Below, piece by piece: positions 1 to 7,063 of a DNA stretch of 9,977 nt. Below the pieces are notes generated by a model. It saw only the letters and a list, made by a program, of their open reading frames with translations. It was not told where the DNA came from and made no database searches. The stretch's first letter is position 1; every line of letters starts with the position of its first letter. Made by a program: the position numbers and the translations under genes. Source of the stretch: JBCBST01 sp039819115 (GTDB lineage Bacteria; Bacteroidota; Rhodothermia; Balneolales; Balneolaceae); NCBI GenBank assembly GCA_039819115.1, contig JBCBST010000117.1, forward strand, positions 1-9,977. Direction: 5' to 3'.

Positions 1-94
1 AAGGTACCCAATCGAGGGTTCAAATACTGTTATTTTATGGCTCCTGTAAATTCTATATTGTATGCCTAAACGATAAAATTGCGGTAATACATTC

Positions 95-1327
95 ATGCAC
101 ATCTCAGTTTCTTCGGAGGTGGGACATCTTCAGGGGGTAATCGTTCACACACCCGGACATGAAGTGTCGCTGGTGAATCCTGAGTTAAAAAACGAGTTAT
201 TATTCGACGACATCATTTTTGAAGATGATGCCCGGTTGGAACACCTGGATATGCTTTCTGTTTTTAAAGCAGCCATGCCAAAACATGGACAGGTATTTGA
301 AATACTTGATCTGATGGCCGACGTGTTTAACACCTCAGAGTCCAGAGCCTATCTAATTGAACAAATGGTTCATGAGTTTCCCGAATCGAACCTTTCTTCT
401 ATTGAGCATGATCTTCTAAGACTGGATACCGGAGACTTTCTTGATTTTATGATTCAGGGTGTTTCAGAAAAACTGAAACACTATAATCTTAAACCCTCTC
501 CGAACCTGCTATTTACAAGAGACCTGGCTGCGGTTGTTGGTTCTACTATTTTGTTATCCCGGGCTGCCACCAAAACACGCCTTAGAGAATCTCTTTTAAT
601 GGAGTGTGTGGTTAAGTACCACCCTTTATTTGAAGCCGTCAGAGAAAATACGATTCGTATTTCCGGCCATCAGAGTATTGAAGGGGGAGATGTGTTGGTA
701 GCTTCTGAACACGTGGTTCTGATAGGTATGAGTGAACGTACCTCATTCACGGGTCTTATGAAGGCCGCCAAAGGCCTATTGGATACCGATGTTGAAACAG
801 TATTAGCTGTTGATATACCCAAGCAACGCTCCTCCATGCATCTCGATACCATCTTTACGTTTGCCAGCATGAACGAATGTGTGGTTTTTCCGCCTGCAAT
901 CTCGGAACAAAGAGAGAATGTGGTTGTGCTTCAAAAAGAAAACGACGCTATTCAGGTTGATCAAAGAGCATCCCTTCAAGAAGCTCTCCTTGAATTTACG
1001 CAAACTGATTTCACGTTTATCAATTGTGGGGGAGATGATAAGACCAGTCAATTCCGGGAGCAATGGACCGATGGTGCCAATGTATTTGCATTAGCACCGG
1101 GAGTAATTGTTGGATACGAACGAAATACCAAAACCTTCAATACGTTGGTGGATCATGGATATAGTCTGATGAACCAGTTCGAATTTGTAGAAGAATACGC
1201 GACCACAGATTTTGTTCCTTCAGATAACCAGAAAATTGCAATCTCCTTTCAAGGCCATGAATTATGCCGGGGGCGGGGAGGCGCACGCTGTATGACTTTG
1301 CCTGTATCCAGAATGCCGATAACTTAA
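95..1327 (+). CDS. arcA: Arginine deiminase
   Basis: Predicted cytosolic enzyme hydrolysing L-arginine to L-citrulline and ammonia. Its 410 residues match the usual family length. The guanidino-modifying signatures are in order: FTRD at 140-143 preceded by PSPN, H192 and IEGGD at 195-199, MHLD at 248-251, and a C-terminal GRGGARCM with the nucleophilic Cys at 399. By family knowledge the catalytic set corresponds to D143, E196, H249, D251 and C399, all present. The N-terminal GHLQGVIVHTPGHE also fits. The one small departure is Ala where the C-terminal motif usually has Pro (GPRCM). No arcB, arcC or arcD is adjacent, so the classical ATP-yielding deiminase operon is not visible here. Start is the first ATG, which puts the N-terminal family motif at the expected place; no convincing Shine-Dalgarno is seen. 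Probably the first gene of an operon with the M50 protease gene 13 bp downstream. Confidence 0.93.
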   Translation: MHISVSSEVGHLQGVIVHTPGHEVSLVNPELKNELLFDDIIFEDDARLEHLDMLSVFKAAMPKHGQVFEILDLMADVFNTSESRAYLIEQMVHEFPESNLSSIEHDLLRLDTGDFLDFMIQGVSEKLKHYNLKPSPNLLFTRDLAAVVGSTILLSRAATKTRLRESLLMECVVKYHPLFEAVRENTIRISGHQSIEGGDVLVASEHVVLIGMSERTSFTGLMKAAKGLLDTDVETVLAVDIPKQRSSMHLDTIFTFASMNECVVFPPAISEQRENVVVLQKENDAIQVDQRASLQEALLEFTQTDFTFINCGGDDKTSQFREQWTDGANVFALAPGVIVGYERNTKTFNTLVDHGYSLMNQFEFVEEYATTDFVPSDNQKIAISFQGHELCRGRGGARCMTLPVSRMPIT

Positions 1328-1340
1328 ACAGTATTTCCAG

Positions 1341-2558
1341 TTGAGCTCAGAGTCTTCTCCCGATGTTACTTCTCCCTTCATGGTTGATTATGAGTCTGAG
1401 ACTGAGACTCCAAAAAACCGGCCGGGAACCCGTACCATAGCCAAACACCTCGGGCTTTTTCTTATCACTCTTGCTTTTGTTTCGCTCACGGGAGTTAACT
1501 TTGTAGGATTCTCTCCAGCCTTATTCCCCCTGGAACTACCCGCGCTCCCCGATATCTGGCGGGGATTTATCTTCGCGTGTTTATTGCTTGGTTTTTTGAC
1601 GGTGCACGAGTTTGGTCACTACTTTGCAGCCGTATATCACAACATCGCGGTTTCGCTCCCCTATTACATCCCGCTTCCCATAGGTATCGGCACGCTGGGA
1701 GCCGTTATCCGAATACGTGAACGTATCCGGCATATGCATCAATTATTCGATATTGGGATTGCAGGCCCCTTAGCTGGTTTTGTAATGTCTATTCTCATCC
1801 TGCTAATTGGTTTTATGACGTTACCCGAACCGGAATTTATGCTTCAGTTTGATGGGCATGATGAGCTGAAAGCTCATATTTCTGTATTTGGTGAGTTCCC
1901 CGATGAAGTCACGGATAGTTCTGAACTTGGTACGCTCACCGTTGGGAATACGCTATTGTATTCGTTTCTGGCCTCCTTCTTTGAAGATGCACCCCCTATG
2001 TGGGAAATGTATCACTATCCCTTTCTATTTGCCGGTTGGTTAGGCCTGTTTTTCACCGCATTAAATCTTATGCCGGTTGGGCAGTTAGACGGCGGCCATG
2101 TGTTGTATGCCTTGCTCGGATATAAGCGCCATCAAGTGGTAGCTCGTCTCTTTTTTACTTTTATCACGATATTGGCTGGTGTTGAAGCCGTGCCGTTTAT
2201 ACACGAAACCTTGGGTGCATGGGATACGGCCTATGGTACAGTATCCTGGCTTATCTGGTCTGCCATCCTGTTGATCATTATGAATACGGCTTTCAAAGGA
2301 GATCAACGATGGGTGGCTGCTATGTTTACCATTTCTCTGTTAAGTACCGGGGTATATGCTTTTCTTATCGCCGCCGAACCATTAGCCAGTTCTTCTATGA
2401 TTTGGGTGGTTTGGATGATCTTCATCACTTTTTTTGTGAAAATTGAGCATCCGCCGGTTGAGATTGAAGCCTCACTTTCTAAAAGACGCATCATACTTGG
2501 TTGGATTAGTATGTGTATATTTGTGCTTTGTATAAGCCTGAATCCATTATCCCTGTAA
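1341..2558 (+). CDS. Site-2 protease family (M50) intramembrane zinc metalloprotease
   Basis: Polytopic membrane protein of about 405 residues with both M50 signatures: HEFGH at 89-93 (two His ligands and the catalytic Glu) and NLMPVGQLDGGH at 242-253, whose D250 is the third zinc ligand. Between them are GIAGPLAG (139-146) and a soluble insert (about 165-220). Hydrophobic segments lie roughly at 37-58, 72-95, 135-160, 225-245, 268-285, 300-315, 325-345, 350-367 and 384-400. There is no PDZ domain, so it resembles the plant EGY/cyanobacterial type more than RseP. By family it would cleave membrane-embedded substrates; the substrate is unknown. The start is uncertain: TTG at 1341, 13 bp after the deiminase stop, or ATG at 1380 (Met14). 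Neither has a Shine-Dalgarno, and the family core is unaffected. It ends 2 bp before the next start codon, which suggests translational coupling. Confidence 0.9.
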   Translation: MSSESSPDVTSPFMVDYESETETPKNRPGTRTIAKHLGLFLITLAFVSLTGVNFVGFSPALFPLELPALPDIWRGFIFACLLLGFLTVHEFGHYFAAVYHNIAVSLPYYIPLPIGIGTLGAVIRIRERIRHMHQLFDIGIAGPLAGFVMSILILLIGFMTLPEPEFMLQFDGHDELKAHISVFGEFPDEVTDSSELGTLTVGNTLLYSFLASFFEDAPPMWEMYHYPFLFAGWLGLFFTALNLMPVGQLDGGHVLYALLGYKRHQVVARLFFTFITILAGVEAVPFIHETLGAWDTAYGTVSWLIWSAILLIIMNTAFKGDQRWVAAMFTISLLSTGVYAFLIAAEPLASSSMIWVVWMIFITFFVKIEHPPVEIEASLSKRRIILGWISMCIFVLCISLNPLSL

Positions 2559-2560
2559 GC

Positions 2561-3001
2561 ATGAACCACTCTTTCTTACTGTTCTTTCTATTTAGCGCAT
2601 TCGTATGGACAGCATGTTCTTCCGGCGATGATAAATCCCCGGAAACAACACCCGCCGACCAATCCATAAGCGAACAGGTCGATGCATTGATTGACGCGGA
2701 TAAGTACGAGGAAGCGCTGGACCTATTAAACAGCGAGGTCGAAACTCCTGAAATAGTGGCTCTGAAGGAGAAAACACATCTGAATTATGGTATTTACACC
2801 GTATATCAATCCGACCCATCAGCGATGAGGGAAAATGCGAATAAAGGCCTTCGGGAGTTTATCGCTGTGTTAACCATCAACCCTCAAAATCAGAAAGCCC
2901 GATCTGAAATTGACCAGATCGTAGGTATTTATAAATCCATGAACCGGGCACCGGAACCCGATGTTGCAGAAAGCCTGAAAGCCTTCGGATACGAGTTTTA
3001 A
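2561..3001 (+). CDS. Small putative lipoprotein with TPR-like helices
   Basis: Unrecognised 146-residue protein. It opens with an uncharged hydrophobic segment (residues 4-16) ending in VWTAC with Cys at 19, followed by SSGDDKSPETT, a typical lipoprotein signal and flexible acidic linker. Trp at the -3 position is unusual for a lipobox, so lipidation is likely but not certain. The rest is helical with TPR-like patterns: DKYEEALDLL at 48-57, and a stretch around 97-121 containing TINPQNQKAR. The ATG at 2561 is chosen because it starts the signal peptide directly and lies 2 bp after the protease stop; an in-frame ATG at 2513 would add 16 residues overlapping the protease gene. It would be membrane-anchored and exposed on the periplasmic side. 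Coupling to the M50 gene hints at a shared role in the envelope, but no function can be assigned. Confidence 0.75.
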   Translation: MNHSFLLFFLFSAFVWTACSSGDDKSPETTPADQSISEQVDALIDADKYEEALDLLNSEVETPEIVALKEKTHLNYGIYTVYQSDPSAMRENANKGLREFIAVLTINPQNQKARSEIDQIVGIYKSMNRAPEPDVAESLKAFGYEF

Positions 3002-3031
3002 CCCGTTTTCCTGAAACAGAACGCTACGATA

Positions 3032-3478
3032 ATGTCTGCTCCTACGATTCAAAACCGGAAAGCCCGGCACGATTTTCATATTGATAAAACCTTTGAGGCA
3101 GGTATCCAGCTGCAGGGCACCGAAGTAAAATCGTTACGGGAAGGAAAAGCTCAATTTACCGATGCCTTTGCCTTTTTGAGAGATGGTGAGGTTTGGCTTA
3201 AGGAGTTTTATATCAAACCCTATGAGCATGGTTCATATTATAACCACCAGCCTAACCGGGATCGGAAACTGTTACTGAATAAAAAAGAAATACGGGAGCT
3301 GGATAAAGCTGTACAACAAAAAGGATACACCATTGTGCCCTTGAAACTTTATTTCAAGGGTGGTTTTGCCAAGCTGGAATTAGGACTGGCCAAGGGGAAG
3401 AAAAACTATGACAAAAGAGAATCTCTCAAAGCCAAAGATGCCAAACGGGATATCGACCGTAAAATGAAGAACGCGTAG
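3032..3478 (+). CDS. smpB: SsrA-binding protein SmpB
   Basis: Small basic protein of 148 residues that binds tmRNA and delivers it to stalled ribosomes in trans-translation. Family signatures are visible: NRKARHDF near the N-terminus, TFEAGIQLQGTEVKSLREGK (about 20-39), the AFLRDGEVWL strand and the YNHQPNRDRKLLL region. The lysine-rich C-terminal tail (GKKNYDKRESLKAKDAKRD) by family knowledge enters the decoding centre and mRNA channel. Length is close to the family norm and nothing is missing. Start ATG lies 30 bp after the lipoprotein stop with no strong Shine-Dalgarno, so it is probably the last gene of the left operon. It faces rnpB convergently. Confidence 0.97.
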   Translation: MSAPTIQNRKARHDFHIDKTFEAGIQLQGTEVKSLREGKAQFTDAFAFLRDGEVWLKEFYIKPYEHGSYYNHQPNRDRKLLLNKKEIRELDKAVQQKGYTIVPLKLYFKGGFAKLELGLAKGKKNYDKRESLKAKDAKRDIDRKMKNA

Positions 3479-3534
3479 GCACCAGAGCACCCAAATTATA
3501 GCCATGTAACCTGGAGTTAGGTATTTCTTAATAT
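3479..3534. other. Short convergent spacer between smpB and the rnpB terminator
   Basis: AT-leaning spacer between the smpB stop and the rnpB terminator. No plus-strand hairpin with a T-tract is visible, so termination of the left operon is not explained by an obvious intrinsic site. A weak ACCT/AGGT pairing near 3511-3522 is too short to call. Confidence 0.4.
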
Positions 3535-3565
3535 AAAAGAACAAAACCCCACCCTTTCGGGTGGG
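3535..3565 (-). terminator. Intrinsic terminator of rnpB
   Basis: Read on the minus strand, a perfect 7-bp stem CCCACCC/GGGTGGG (plus-strand 3548-3554 and 3559-3565) is closed by a GAAA tetraloop and followed by TTTTGTTCTTTT. The T-rich tail exists only on the minus side, so it terminates rnpB rather than smpB. Confidence 0.85.
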
Positions 3566-3579
3566 ATCTCGATGTTCGT

Positions 3580-3943
3580 TAGGAAAACCTGTAAGCCGAA
3601 TTCTGTTCCCCATGCTTTGGCATGGTTCGGTAGCCATTTATCTACTGCATTCCACCCGGGTGCGTAACGACAAACGGCGCATACACCCTGCATGAACTTG
3701 CACCCCGCGAGGTTTACCTAGCTCCCGACTTCACAGTACGGGACGGTGAGCTCTTACCTCACCTTTTCACCCTTACCCTTCGACAAGCTCTGGGCGGTTT
3801 GTTTTCTGCTGCACTTTCTATCCCGGCTGTGTCACCACAGCCGAGCCTCTGCTTCGCCCTAAGGATCGCAGAGCGCGGTGTTTGTTGGTGTCCGGACTTT
3901 CCTCCCCCGCTTAACAAACGAAGGCGGCTACCCGGTTTTCCGT
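3580..3943 (-). ncRNA. rnpB: RNase P RNA (bacterial type A)
   Basis: Catalytic RNA of RNase P, which removes 5' leaders from tRNA precursors. On the minus strand the conserved blocks appear in order: GGGGGAGGAAAGTCCGGAC, AGTGCAGCAGAAAACAAACC followed by GCC, GGTAAGGGTGAAAAGGTG then GGTAAGAGCTCACC, and CAGAATTCGGCTTACAGG at the 3' end. P1 is a perfect 8-bp pairing GGAAAACC/GGTTTTCC (plus-strand 3934-3941 with 3582-3589), which fixes the ends to within a few bases. A GGCTGTG/CACAGCC hairpin (about 3823-3842) fits the P12 arm. Length of about 360 nt is normal. A terminator lies directly downstream and another hairpin separates it from the upstream gene. Short open frames inside this region are spurious. 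Confidence 0.96.
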
Positions 3944-3947
3944 TTTG

Positions 3948-3953
3948 AAGATA
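3948..3953 (-). promoter_or_regulatory. Possible -10 element for rnpB
   Basis: On the minus strand TATCTT sits 6 nt before the first P1 base. It matches TATAAT at four of six positions and also fits the TAnnTT part of the Bacteroidota -7 motif. No good -35 or -33 element is seen at normal spacing. The call rests mainly on position, since rnpB lies after a terminator and should need its own start. Confidence 0.3.
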
Positions 3954-3982
3954 CGGATTATGATCTACAGATAGGCGATAAC

Positions 3983-4005
3983 AAAAAAGGGGCGTTTGCC
4001 CCTTT
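3983..4005 (-). terminator. Intrinsic terminator of the Nif3/coiled-coil operon
   Basis: On the minus strand an 8-bp stem AAAGGGGC/GCCCCTTT (plus-strand 3998-4005 and 3986-3993) with an AAAC loop runs into a run of six T residues (3988-3983). It begins 2 bp after the stop codon of the coiled-coil gene and separates that operon from rnpB. Confidence 0.88.
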
Positions 4006-4007
4006 AA

Positions 4008-4742
4008 TCAGATCGTAAACTTTGCCTTGGCGGTCTTAAAAAAGGTTTGGTCAACAACAATACGGCCACTATTCTCATCAATAATGATTTTATTCATGCG
4101 GCGTACTTCAACTTGTGTTTGAGGGGGCAATGCCATTCCAAATGCCGCCCCACGCTCCATTGCAACCACAGCTATGCCATTGGACAGGCCATTGCGAAGA
4201 CGATTATAATTACGCATATATCGTGCATCTATTTCCTGTACAAGCTCTTCTCTGATGTCCAGTAATTTGTCTTCCTCTTCCTGGGTTGACTCCATTACAC
4301 TATCAAGGTTCGTGCGTTTTTCTTCCAGAACCGATGTTGTTTCATGCAGATTTTGTTCAGCCACTTCCAGTTCGGGACCAATGCTTTCCTGGCGTTTTTC
4401 GATTTCGATCAACCGATTTGTGGCGTGCTCGATGGCAAGTTTTTGAGCCTCAATCTCTTTGGTTAAAGCATCATATTCGCGGTTGTTACGCACCGTCATT
4501 TGCTGGTCTTCGTATTTGCGAATTTTTTCTTCGGATGTAGCCAAATCCAGTTTAACCTGATCGTATTCAACCATTAAGTCGGTTTTTTCCTTACTCAGGT
4601 TGTTTACCTTGGCTTGCAGACGGGCTATATCCGTCTCTATATCCAGAATTTCTTCAGGTAAATCGCCCCGAAGCTGTTTTAGCTCATCGATTCTGCTGTC
4701 GATGTACTGAAGATTGGCTAACTGTTGTAGTATTTCTTTCAT
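4008..4742 (-). CDS. Coiled-coil protein of the C4 zinc-ribbon family (HP0958/CT398-like), cysteines lost
   Basis: 244-residue protein: a long helical coiled coil (about 1-175) followed by a small C-terminal domain. The conserved MTVRNNREYDALTKEIE segment (82-98) and the C-terminal frame RGAAFGMALPPQTQVEVR...KIIIDENSGRIVVD (197-231) identify the family that includes Helicobacter HP0958 (FlgZ) and Chlamydia CT398 (CdsZ). Those proteins carry a CxxC...CxxC zinc ribbon at this place. Here the positions read GAAFGM and DENSGR, and the whole protein contains no cysteine, so it cannot bind zinc in the usual way although the surrounding residues are kept. The start codon overlaps the Nif3 stop (ATGA) and lacks its own Shine-Dalgarno, which suggests translational coupling. 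A terminator follows at once. In other bacteria relatives bind sigma-54 or secretion components, or possibly nucleic acid; the role here is unknown. Confidence 0.88.
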   Translation of the reverse strand: MKEILQQLANLQYIDSRIDELKQLRGDLPEEILDIETDIARLQAKVNNLSKEKTDLMVEYDQVKLDLATSEEKIRKYEDQQMTVRNNREYDALTKEIEAQKLAIEHATNRLIEIEKRQESIGPELEVAEQNLHETTSVLEEKRTNLDSVMESTQEEEDKLLDIREELVQEIDARYMRNYNRLRNGLSNGIAVVAMERGAAFGMALPPQTQVEVRRMNKIIIDENSGRIVVDQTFFKTAKAKFTI

Positions 4743-5815
4743 GTAAGGGGAGATGCGCTCGTTTGAATAGATTTTGGTTCAATTTCGGAGATGTATACCT
4801 GCATAGGGTTCGTAACGACTTGTGTAACAGAGACCTGAACATGTTCAAAGGCCTCATCAAGTTCATTTTTTAATGCTTCGGCAACAGGAAACTCACTTTC
4901 GTAGTGCCCCACATCCATTACCAGCAGCTGGTCTTTCTCCGTAAAAAAGTCATGATATTTAATATCTGAGGTAAGCAGGGCATCCGCACCCGATTTCAGG
5001 GCCTTGTCTTTTAAAAATGCTCCTGATCCTCCACAAACGGCCACCGTTTTAATGCGTTCTACCTCCCCTGAAAAGCGAATAGCCCTCACGTTTAACGCCC
5101 GTGACACCAAATGCAAAAACTCGTTTTGTCCAATCCCTTTATCCGGGTATTCTCCTAAAACACCCATTCCAAAATTCTGTGAAGCTGAATTGAGCTCAAT
5201 AATCTGGAAAGATCCTTCTTTTAGCATGCCTTCTTTGCGCAATCCATTCTTCAGTGAAGACACATTATGCTTATCAATAATTGCTTCAAAGCAGGTAAGG
5301 CCCTGTTCCCGGTTTTCAATGTTGAAACAATGCGCTTCTTCAGCAGAGTAATAATTCAGTACTTTGAGAACAGCCTCCGTGTCTTTTTCAGCGGTAACCA
5401 GCTGTATTTTCTGGCTTATTCTATAATTCTTGTCCAGGAAACGAAGATTATCTAATCCCAGCATGTTGGCCAGTACAAAGGAAACACCATCCAACGCCGC
5501 GTCTAAATTGGTGTGGGCCGCTATCAAACCTATGTCATTCTTGATCAGCTTATAGATAATACGACCTTGTTCATCGGTAGGGTTTATGCGCCCTATTTTT
5601 CTAAAAATAAGCGGATGGTGCGCAACAATGAGCTCACATCCTTTTTCAATGGCTTCGGCTACCACTGCCTCAGTAACGTCTAAACAGGTAATGATGCGGT
5701 GCACTTCGTGGTCAGGATCACCAACCAATAAGCCCACATTATCATACTCCATTTTAACTGCTGGTGGCGCCCATTGATTCAAAAAACTGGAGATGTGTCG
5801 GATTCTGGTGGCCAC
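4739..5815 (-). CDS. Nif3-like dinuclear metal centre protein
   Basis: 358-residue member of the Nif3/YbgI/YqfO family, which by known structures forms toroidal hexamers with a two-metal site. Ligand motifs are AHHPL (H66, H67), HTNLDA (D105) and GHYESE (H304, E308), all intact. EYDNVGLLVGD (23-33) is the conserved N-terminal motif. About 130-245 is an inserted domain, as in Bacillus YqfO, which in known structures has a PII/CutA-like fold; shorter YbgI-type members lack it. VCGGSGAF (260-267) and SGADALLTSDIKYHDF (275-290) complete the second half. The precise reaction of the family is unsettled; GTP cyclohydrolase-like and other hydrolase roles have been proposed. The start is GTG at 5813-5815, supported by AAAAGGA 8 nt upstream and because the next Met (22) would cut into the conserved motif. 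It heads a two-gene operon with the coiled-coil gene. Confidence 0.93.
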   Translation of the reverse strand: MATRIRHISSFLNQWAPPAVKMEYDNVGLLVGDPDHEVHRIITCLDVTEAVVAEAIEKGCELIVAHHPLIFRKIGRINPTDEQGRIIYKLIKNDIGLIAAHTNLDAALDGVSFVLANMLGLDNLRFLDKNYRISQKIQLVTAEKDTEAVLKVLNYYSAEEAHCFNIENREQGLTCFEAIIDKHNVSSLKNGLRKEGMLKEGSFQIIELNSASQNFGMGVLGEYPDKGIGQNEFLHLVSRALNVRAIRFSGEVERIKTVAVCGGSGAFLKDKALKSGADALLTSDIKYHDFFTEKDQLLVMDVGHYESEFPVAEALKNELDEAFEHVQVSVTQVVTNPMQVYISEIEPKSIQTSASPLT

Positions 5816-5823
5816 GGTCGTTA

Positions 5824-5830
5824 TCCTTTT
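5824..5830 (-). promoter_or_regulatory. Ribosome binding site deciding the GTG start of the Nif3 gene
   Basis: Minus-strand AAAAGGA lies 8 nt before the GTG at 5815. Most genes in the window lack such a site, so it gives useful support for a non-ATG start. Confidence 0.7.
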
Positions 5831-5869
5831 AAGTTGGTGTTAACCGTTCTGATGCCCGAATAGTGTAAT

Positions 5870-5898
5870 AATAAAGTAGTACAGTAAAAAAGTGACAA
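5870..5898 (-). promoter_or_regulatory. Candidate promoter of the Nif3 operon
   Basis: On the minus strand TTGTCA (plus-strand 5893-5898) and TTTATT (5870-5875) are separated by exactly 17 nt, matching the sigma-70 consensus at 5 of 6 and 4 of 6 positions. The predicted transcript would have a leader of about 50 nt. The overlapping TACTTTAT also resembles the Bacteroidota -7 motif. It lies in the divergent spacer shared with the YggS gene. Confidence 0.35.
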
Positions 5899-6011
5899 TG
5901 CGTATTCGCTGGCTTAATGAGCCTATAAAAATACGTGATAATGCGGAATGATAAAAGTTGTTGGGTTTGTAATTTATTCATGCTTAATACAAAATGATAA
6001 AAACCTACTTT

Positions 6012-6707
6012 ATGTCATCCATCGCAGAGCGTATTAAAGCTGTAAAACAGCGTGTAGAACAGGCTGCTGTTCAAGCCGGCAGGCAAGCTGAAGACGTTCA
6101 ACTTATTGCTGTAAGCAAAACCAAACCTACTCCCGATATCGAAGAAGCGATTGCATCCGGTCAATTCCACTTTGGAGAGAATAAGATGCAGGAACTTGCT
6201 CAAAAAATGGACGCTATTACCCACCCGTCCGCTCAATGGCATATGATCGGCACCATGCAGTCCAACAAGATAAAATACATCGCCCCCCGGGTTAACTGGA
6301 TTCATTCTGTGCATAAGGCCAAGTACCTCGACGAAATTGAAAAACGTGTTCCGGATGGACATCATGTACATGTGTTGTTTCAGGTTAATATTTCAGGGGA
6401 AAGTCAAAAGAGCGGATGTTCGCCCGATGAACTTCCCCGGTTACTGGAGCATGCTGCACAGTTCTCAAAACTAAGCGTGCATGGGTTGATGGGCATTAGT
6501 TCGATGGTAGATGATCCGGAGCAGGTGCGTTCTGAATTTTCGTTGCTTCGTGAGCTGTTTGAGCACTATCGGGAATTTGATGCTCCAAACGTTTCCCTTA
6601 CCGAGTTAAGCATGGGTATGAGTGCTGATCTGGAAGTTGCTATACAGGAAGGAGCAACCATGGTTCGTGTGGGCAGCGATATCTTCGGCTCCCGAAACTA
6701 TGCTTGA
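6012..6707 (+). CDS. yggS: PLP-homeostasis protein, YggS/YlmE/PROSC family
   Basis: Single-domain fold-type III PLP-binding protein that buffers pyridoxal phosphate and influences amino- and keto-acid balance; no enzymatic activity is established for the family. Visible signatures, numbered from ATG 6012: LIAVSKTKP with the PLP lysine at 36, FGENKMQE (54-61), WHMIGTMQSNK (76-86), HSVHKAKYLDEI (98-109), QVNISGE (124-130), GLMGISS (158-164) and LSMGMSADLEVA (199-210), and C-terminal VRVGSDIFGSRNY. The ATG at 6012 is preferred over an in-frame ATG at 5994 because it gives the standard MSSI... beginning and places the lysine at 36 as in E. coli YggS. Neither start has a Shine-Dalgarno. A weak TTGGGT/TTAATA pair (about 5961-5988) could be the promoter. 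First gene of the right-hand plus-strand block; the stop lies 45 bp before the next start. Confidence 0.94.
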   Translation: MSSIAERIKAVKQRVEQAAVQAGRQAEDVQLIAVSKTKPTPDIEEAIASGQFHFGENKMQELAQKMDAITHPSAQWHMIGTMQSNKIKYIAPRVNWIHSVHKAKYLDEIEKRVPDGHHVHVLFQVNISGESQKSGCSPDELPRLLEHAAQFSKLSVHGLMGISSMVDDPEQVRSEFSLLRELFEHYREFDAPNVSLTELSMGMSADLEVAIQEGATMVRVGSDIFGSRNYA

Positions 6708-6739
6708 CACTATGCGTAGCAGGTTGCACTTTTCACCTA

Positions 6740-6747
6740 AAAGGAGG
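6740..6747 (+). promoter_or_regulatory. Strong Shine-Dalgarno for the first small membrane protein
   Basis: AAAGGAGG lies 5 nt before ATG 6753. It is the best match to the anti-Shine-Dalgarno in this window, whose other genes have weak or no sites, suggesting that this small protein is made efficiently or independently of upstream translation. Confidence 0.75.
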
Positions 6748-6752
6748 ATGAT

Positions 6753-7061
6753 ATGCTTTTTGGTTTACCATGGTACGCTGTAGTAGGCTTAGTTGCTGTT
6801 GTAGGAAGTATGATTCTTGCATTTCAGCAACAAAAACTGGAGCTACGAGAAAAAAATAGCCAAAACAACCAGGAAATTGATGAACTTCGGAAAATGGTGC
6901 ACACGATGAAAAACCGGATCGAAAACCTCGAAGCCATTGCCGCCACCAATCCGCGAGAGTTTAAATCTGACTCACTGGGTGATATCGAAATCCCCCAGGA
7001 AGACGCGATAAAGGAAGCACACCGGAGAACCGTATCTAATTTAGCTCAACAAAGGGGATAG
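6753..7061 (+). CDS. Small single-pass membrane protein with PspB-like coiled coil
   Basis: 102-residue protein with an N-terminal transmembrane helix (about 6-24) followed by a charged coiled coil (25-63) and a short polar tail. The motif RIENLEAI at 55-62 resembles the end of the PspB coiled coil (pattern R-I-x-x-L-E-x-I), and overall design (short N-terminus, one TM, cytoplasmic coil) is the same. This is pattern similarity only; neither PspA nor PspC is in the window. The start is well supported by a strong Shine-Dalgarno. The stop is 2 bp before the next gene, which encodes a protein of similar design, so the two are probably co-translated. Confidence 0.8.
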   Translation: MLFGLPWYAVVGLVAVVGSMILAFQQQKLELREKNSQNNQEIDELRKMVHTMKNRIENLEAIAATNPREFKSDSLGDIEIPQEDAIKEAHRRTVSNLAQQRG

Positions 7062-7063
7062 TC

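Noticed and set aside
14..30. GAGGGTTCAAAT looks like a tRNA T-arm at the left edge
   Set aside because: The sequence after TTCAAAT does not pair with the preceding stem, and no acceptor stem or CCA follows.
2513..2560. Upstream in-frame start for the putative lipoprotein
   Set aside because: It would put 16 polar residues ahead of the signal peptide and overlap the protease gene; ATG 2561 fits signal structure and spacing better.
3479..3547. Possible plus-strand terminator after smpB
   Set aside because: Only a 4-bp ACCT/AGGT pairing is present, and the strong hairpin at 3548-3565 has its T-tract on the minus strand only.
3380..3637. Open frame on the minus strand reaching from smpB into rnpB
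   Set aside because: It overlaps conserved RNase P RNA, the terminator and smpB, and its translation has no protein-family character.
6704..6709. Perfect TTGACA over the yggS stop codon
   Set aside because: No TATAAT-like element occurs 16-18 nt downstream, and the hexamer arises from the Cys-Leu-stop coding context.
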